Of a DNA stretch of 64,000 nt, positions 61,749 to 64,000 are shown piece by piece. Location of the stretch: NCBI GenBank assembly GCA_025938935.1, contig JAPCWB010000001.1:2914001-2978000 (forward strand), given 5' to 3'. The DNA is from Novosphingobium sp. MW5 (GTDB lineage: Bacteria; Pseudomonadota; Alphaproteobacteria; Sphingomonadales; Sphingomonadaceae). The position numbers were made by a program, and so were the translations under genes. The notes below the pieces were generated by a model. That model did not search any database. It was given only the letters and a program-made list of their open reading frames with translations, and was not told the origin of the DNA. Each line of letters opens with the position of its first letter. The first letter of the stretch is position 1.

Positions 61749-61794
61749 GCATAAACCCCGGTTCAACCTGCCAACAGGGGTGCGGGGTTTATGC
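61749..61794 (+). promoter_or_regulatory. 5'-leader hairpin enclosing ribosome-binding site and start codon of the GGDEF-EAL gene
   Basis: GCATAAACCCCG (61749-61760) and CGGGGTTTATGC (61783-61794) are a perfect 12-bp inverted repeat. The right arm holds the GGGG Shine-Dalgarno-like run and the ATG (61791-61793). The loop has its own small hairpin CCTG-CCAA-CAGG (61767-61778). Folding would hide the start of translation, as in RNA thermometers and some riboswitches. No T-run follows, so it is not a terminator. Confidence 0.65.
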
Positions 61795-63448
61795 GCGAAG
61801 ACGGCGAAAGCCGGCCGAATGCTGCCAAGGGGCAACTCGAAAGGGTCAGCCGGGACATCATTGTCCTGGCGGTCTCTTTCGGCGCGATGATCCTGTTTGT
61901 CGGCAATGGCAGCACGATCCTGCCGCAGGCGATCCGCTATCTTCAGGGCATCGGCCTGCCGCCCGACCGGCTGCTGAGCAATGCCATGCTGCTCAACATC
62001 GCGCTGATCGTGTTCGGCTGGCGGCGCTACCGCGATCTGTCCGAACAGGTTGTCGAGCGCAGCCTGGCCGAAGAAAAGGCGCGCCAGCTTGCCGAAACCG
62101 ACCCGCTGACCGGCTGCCTCAACCGCCGGGCCATGGTACCCGCGACCGATCACCTGCGCGAAGACAGCGCCCGTCGCGGCGAACAGGTCGCCGTGCTGGT
62201 GCTCGATCTCGACAATTTCAAACGGCTCAATGACACGAATGGCCACGCGGCTGGTGATGCCGTGCTGAGCGAGTCCGCCCGCCGGATGCGCGCTGTTCTG
62301 CCGACCGGCGCCCTCATCGCCCGTCTCGGAGGAGATGAATTCTCCTGTACTGTTCCGTTCGACCCGGCCCGGCCAGAATTCGTCGACCGGATCGCCTCGC
62401 AATTGATCGAATCGCTCTGCGCGCCGATCGCCAGTGACGGGCTGACGCTCGAAGGCATCTCGATTTCGCTCGGCATCTCGCGATCGGACGTGCCGGAAGG
62501 CCGCACCCATTTTGCGCAGGACCTACTGCACATGGCCGACATCGCCATGTACCACGCCAAGAAGGCCGGCAAGTGCCGCTACTACTGGTTCGAAGCGCAG
62601 ATGGAGAGCGAGTTGCGCTTCCGCAGCGAGCTTGAGAATGGCATCCGCCGCGGTGTCGGCCTAGGCGAATTCGTGCCGTTCTACGAACCGCAGGTCTGCC
62701 TGCAAACGGGCCGGATTACGGGTTTCGAAATGCTCGCCCGCTGGCAATCGCCGGAGATGGGGCTAGTCGGCCCCGATCTGTTCATCCCTATTGCCGAGGA
62801 AATCGGCGTCATTGCCGACCTGTCCGAGAGCGTGATCCGGCAGGCATTGCAGGACGCCAAGGAATGGCATCCCGACCTTGGCCTGTCGGTCAACATCTCG
62901 CCCGTGCAGATGCGCGACCCCTGGTTCGCGCAAAAGCTGCTGAAGATGCTGGTCGAAGCGAATTTTACGCCCAGTCGGCTCGAGATCGAGATCACCGAGA
63001 GTTGCCTGCATGAGAACCTCGGCCTGGTCCGTTCGCTGATCGCCAGCCTTAAGAACCAAGGCATCCGCATCAGCCTCGACGATTTCGGCACCGGCTATTC
63101 CTCGCTGGCGCAACTGCGATCGCTGCCGTTCGACCGGATCAAGATCGACCGCAGCTTCATCTCGACGCTCGCCAGCAACAGCGATCTCGATGACCATAGT
63201 CCAGTGCCATCGCGTCACTCGGCAATGGCCTTGGCCTGCCGATCACTGCGGAGGGCGTCGAGGATTCCGAAGTGGTCGATGAACTGCGCCGGATGGGTGA
63301 ATTCAAGGCGCAGGGATACCTCTATGGCCGCCCGGCATCAGCGCAGGACGTCGAAAAGCGGCTGCTCGAACTTGGCCTGCTGCGCGGTGCGCCGCGACTG
63401 GCCGTGATCGACTCCGACGGCTCCCTTCCCCGCGCCGCCAGCGCATAG
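61791..63448 (+). CDS. membrane-anchored GGDEF-EAL cyclic-di-GMP protein (frameshifted near the 3' end)
   Basis: About 551 residues when repaired. N-terminal hydrophobic pair (IIVLAVSFGAMILFVG; LLSNAMLLNIALIVFGW), then a GGDEF domain (about 105-265; LDLDNFKRLNDTNGHAAGD, LIARLGGDEFSCTV; no RxxD inhibitory site) and an EAL domain (about 285-530; ITGFEMLARWQSPEMGLVGPDLFIPIAEE, SVNISPVQM, LEIEITES, ISLDDFGTGYSSLAQLRSLPFDRIKIDRSFI). The catalytic motifs of both domains look intact. Two extra C bases near 63192-63205 shift the frame; the repaired end reads SAIASLGNGLGLPITAEGVED... to RAASA at 63448. Probably synthesises and degrades c-di-GMP. Confidence 0.88.
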
Positions 63449-63487
63449 GGCTGGACCTCGCCGCCCGGCATGCCTATCTGCCGGGCC

Positions 63488-64000
63488 ATGCGCGTCCCCT
63501 TCGTCAAGATGCACGGTCTCGGTAACGACTTCGTCGTGCTCGACGCGCGCGCGGGTGACCTGCCCGAAATGACCAACCGGCTGGCGGCGGCGCTGGCTGA
63601 CCGCAAGACCGGAATCGGCTGCGACCAGCTGATCGTGATCGAGCCTTCCGAAGCAGCCACTTTCCGCATGCGCATTTTCAACGCCGATGGCGGTGAGGTG
63701 GAGGCCTGCGGCAATGCGACCCGCGCGGTAGGCCTGCTGCACGGCGCCCCTGCGACGATCGAGACGCTTGGCGGCCTGCTGACATCCAACCCGACGGATG
63801 GGGGCGTAGCGGTCGACCTGGGCGAGCCCCGTTTCGATTGGGACGCCATCCCGCTCGCCTATGCCATGGATACCCTGACCATGCCGGTGGGCTGGGAAGA
63901 TCTGGAGGCACCCTCGGCTGTCAGTGTCGGCAACCCACACGTGGTCTTTTTCATTCCTGACTGCGGCGCGGCCGAAGTCGAGCGGCTCGGCCCGCTGATC
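63488..64000 (+). CDS. dapF: diaminopimelate epimerase, partial (C-terminus beyond window)
   Basis: The ATG at 63488 opens MRVPFVKMHGLGNDFVVLDAR, the standard N-terminus of DapF (KMHGLGNDF). The active-site Cys is in FNADGGEVEACGNATRAVG, and GNPHVVFF appears near residue 150. About 171 residues are seen before the window ends. It converts LL- to meso-diaminopimelate for lysine and peptidoglycan. Confidence 0.95.
   Translation, partial: MRVPFVKMHGLGNDFVVLDARAGDLPEMTNRLAAALADRKTGIGCDQLIVIEPSEAATFRMRIFNADGGEVEACGNATRAVGLLHGAPATIETLGGLLTSNPTDGGVAVDLGEPRFDWDAIPLAYAMDTLTMPVGWEDLEAPSAVSVGNPHVVFFIPDCGAAEVERLGPLI

Overview
The window reads as chromosome of a GC-rich, aerobic alphaproteobacterium of the order Sphingomonadales (Novosphingobium/Sphingomonas-like). 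The reasons are a large TonB receptor tied to a catabolic operon, sphingomonad-type tannase/CocE hydrolases, a Pseudomonas stutzeri-type L-rhamnose isomerase with an RhaEW fusion enzyme, GGAAC-N16/17-CGTT promoters of the alphaproteobacterial general stress sigma factor, and an ordinary housekeeping block (acpP-fabF-mltG, aspS, rnd, oxyR, pgsA, dapF).

Layout. (1) 0-2.6 kb: a CapA-like metallophosphatase (cut by the window edge) and a secreted alpha/beta hydrolase, divergent from a LacI regulator with a cre-like operator between them. (2) 2.6-12.4 kb, minus strand: TonB receptor, CocE-type hydrolase, tannase/feruloyl-esterase-like hydrolase, aldehyde dehydrogenase, secreted DUF3237, flavin monooxygenase and cytoplasmic DUF3237, a plausible route for uptake, ester cleavage and oxidation of an aromatic ester. 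(3) 12.6-23.2 kb: a MarR regulator divergent from a tightly overlapping operon: TRAP transporter (dctQ-dctM-dctP), family III CoA-transferase, a fused double-domain 2-hydroxyacyl-CoA dehydratase-like protein that lacks the usual Fe-S cysteines, two more CoA-transferases and a second CapA-like protein. This is the best candidate for an undescribed pathway. (4) 23.2-30.2 kb: an L-rhamnose cluster (isomerase, aldolase/dehydrogenase, kinase, transporter, DeoR regulator). (5) 30.2-37.5 kb: a general-stress island (Crp/Fnr-type regulator, receiver, topoisomerase IB, CorA-type transporter, GT4 glycosyltransferase, GH130) with several EcfG-type promoters. (6) 37.6-41.4 kb: enoyl-CoA hydratase, malonyl-CoA synthetase-like ligase, DHA2 exporter. 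(7) 41.4-47.4 kb: a C-glycoside deglycosidase (beta and alpha parts in one frame) divergent from a GMC oxidoreductase-xylB-xylA operon that ends in a strong terminator. (8) 47.4-64 kb: tRNA-Met and housekeeping genes, a GGDEF-EAL protein whose start codon lies in a perfect stem, and the start of dapF.

Caution on sequence quality: at least nine small indels break otherwise intact genes (tannase, CocE, dctM, topoisomerase IB, enoyl-CoA hydratase, rnd, an LplT-like MFS gene, and two in the EAL gene). Their density and their frequent position in C/G runs point to uncorrected sequencing errors rather than pseudogenes. They create false fusions (CocE-tannase, DctM-DctP). Coordinates of these genes are given across the break.
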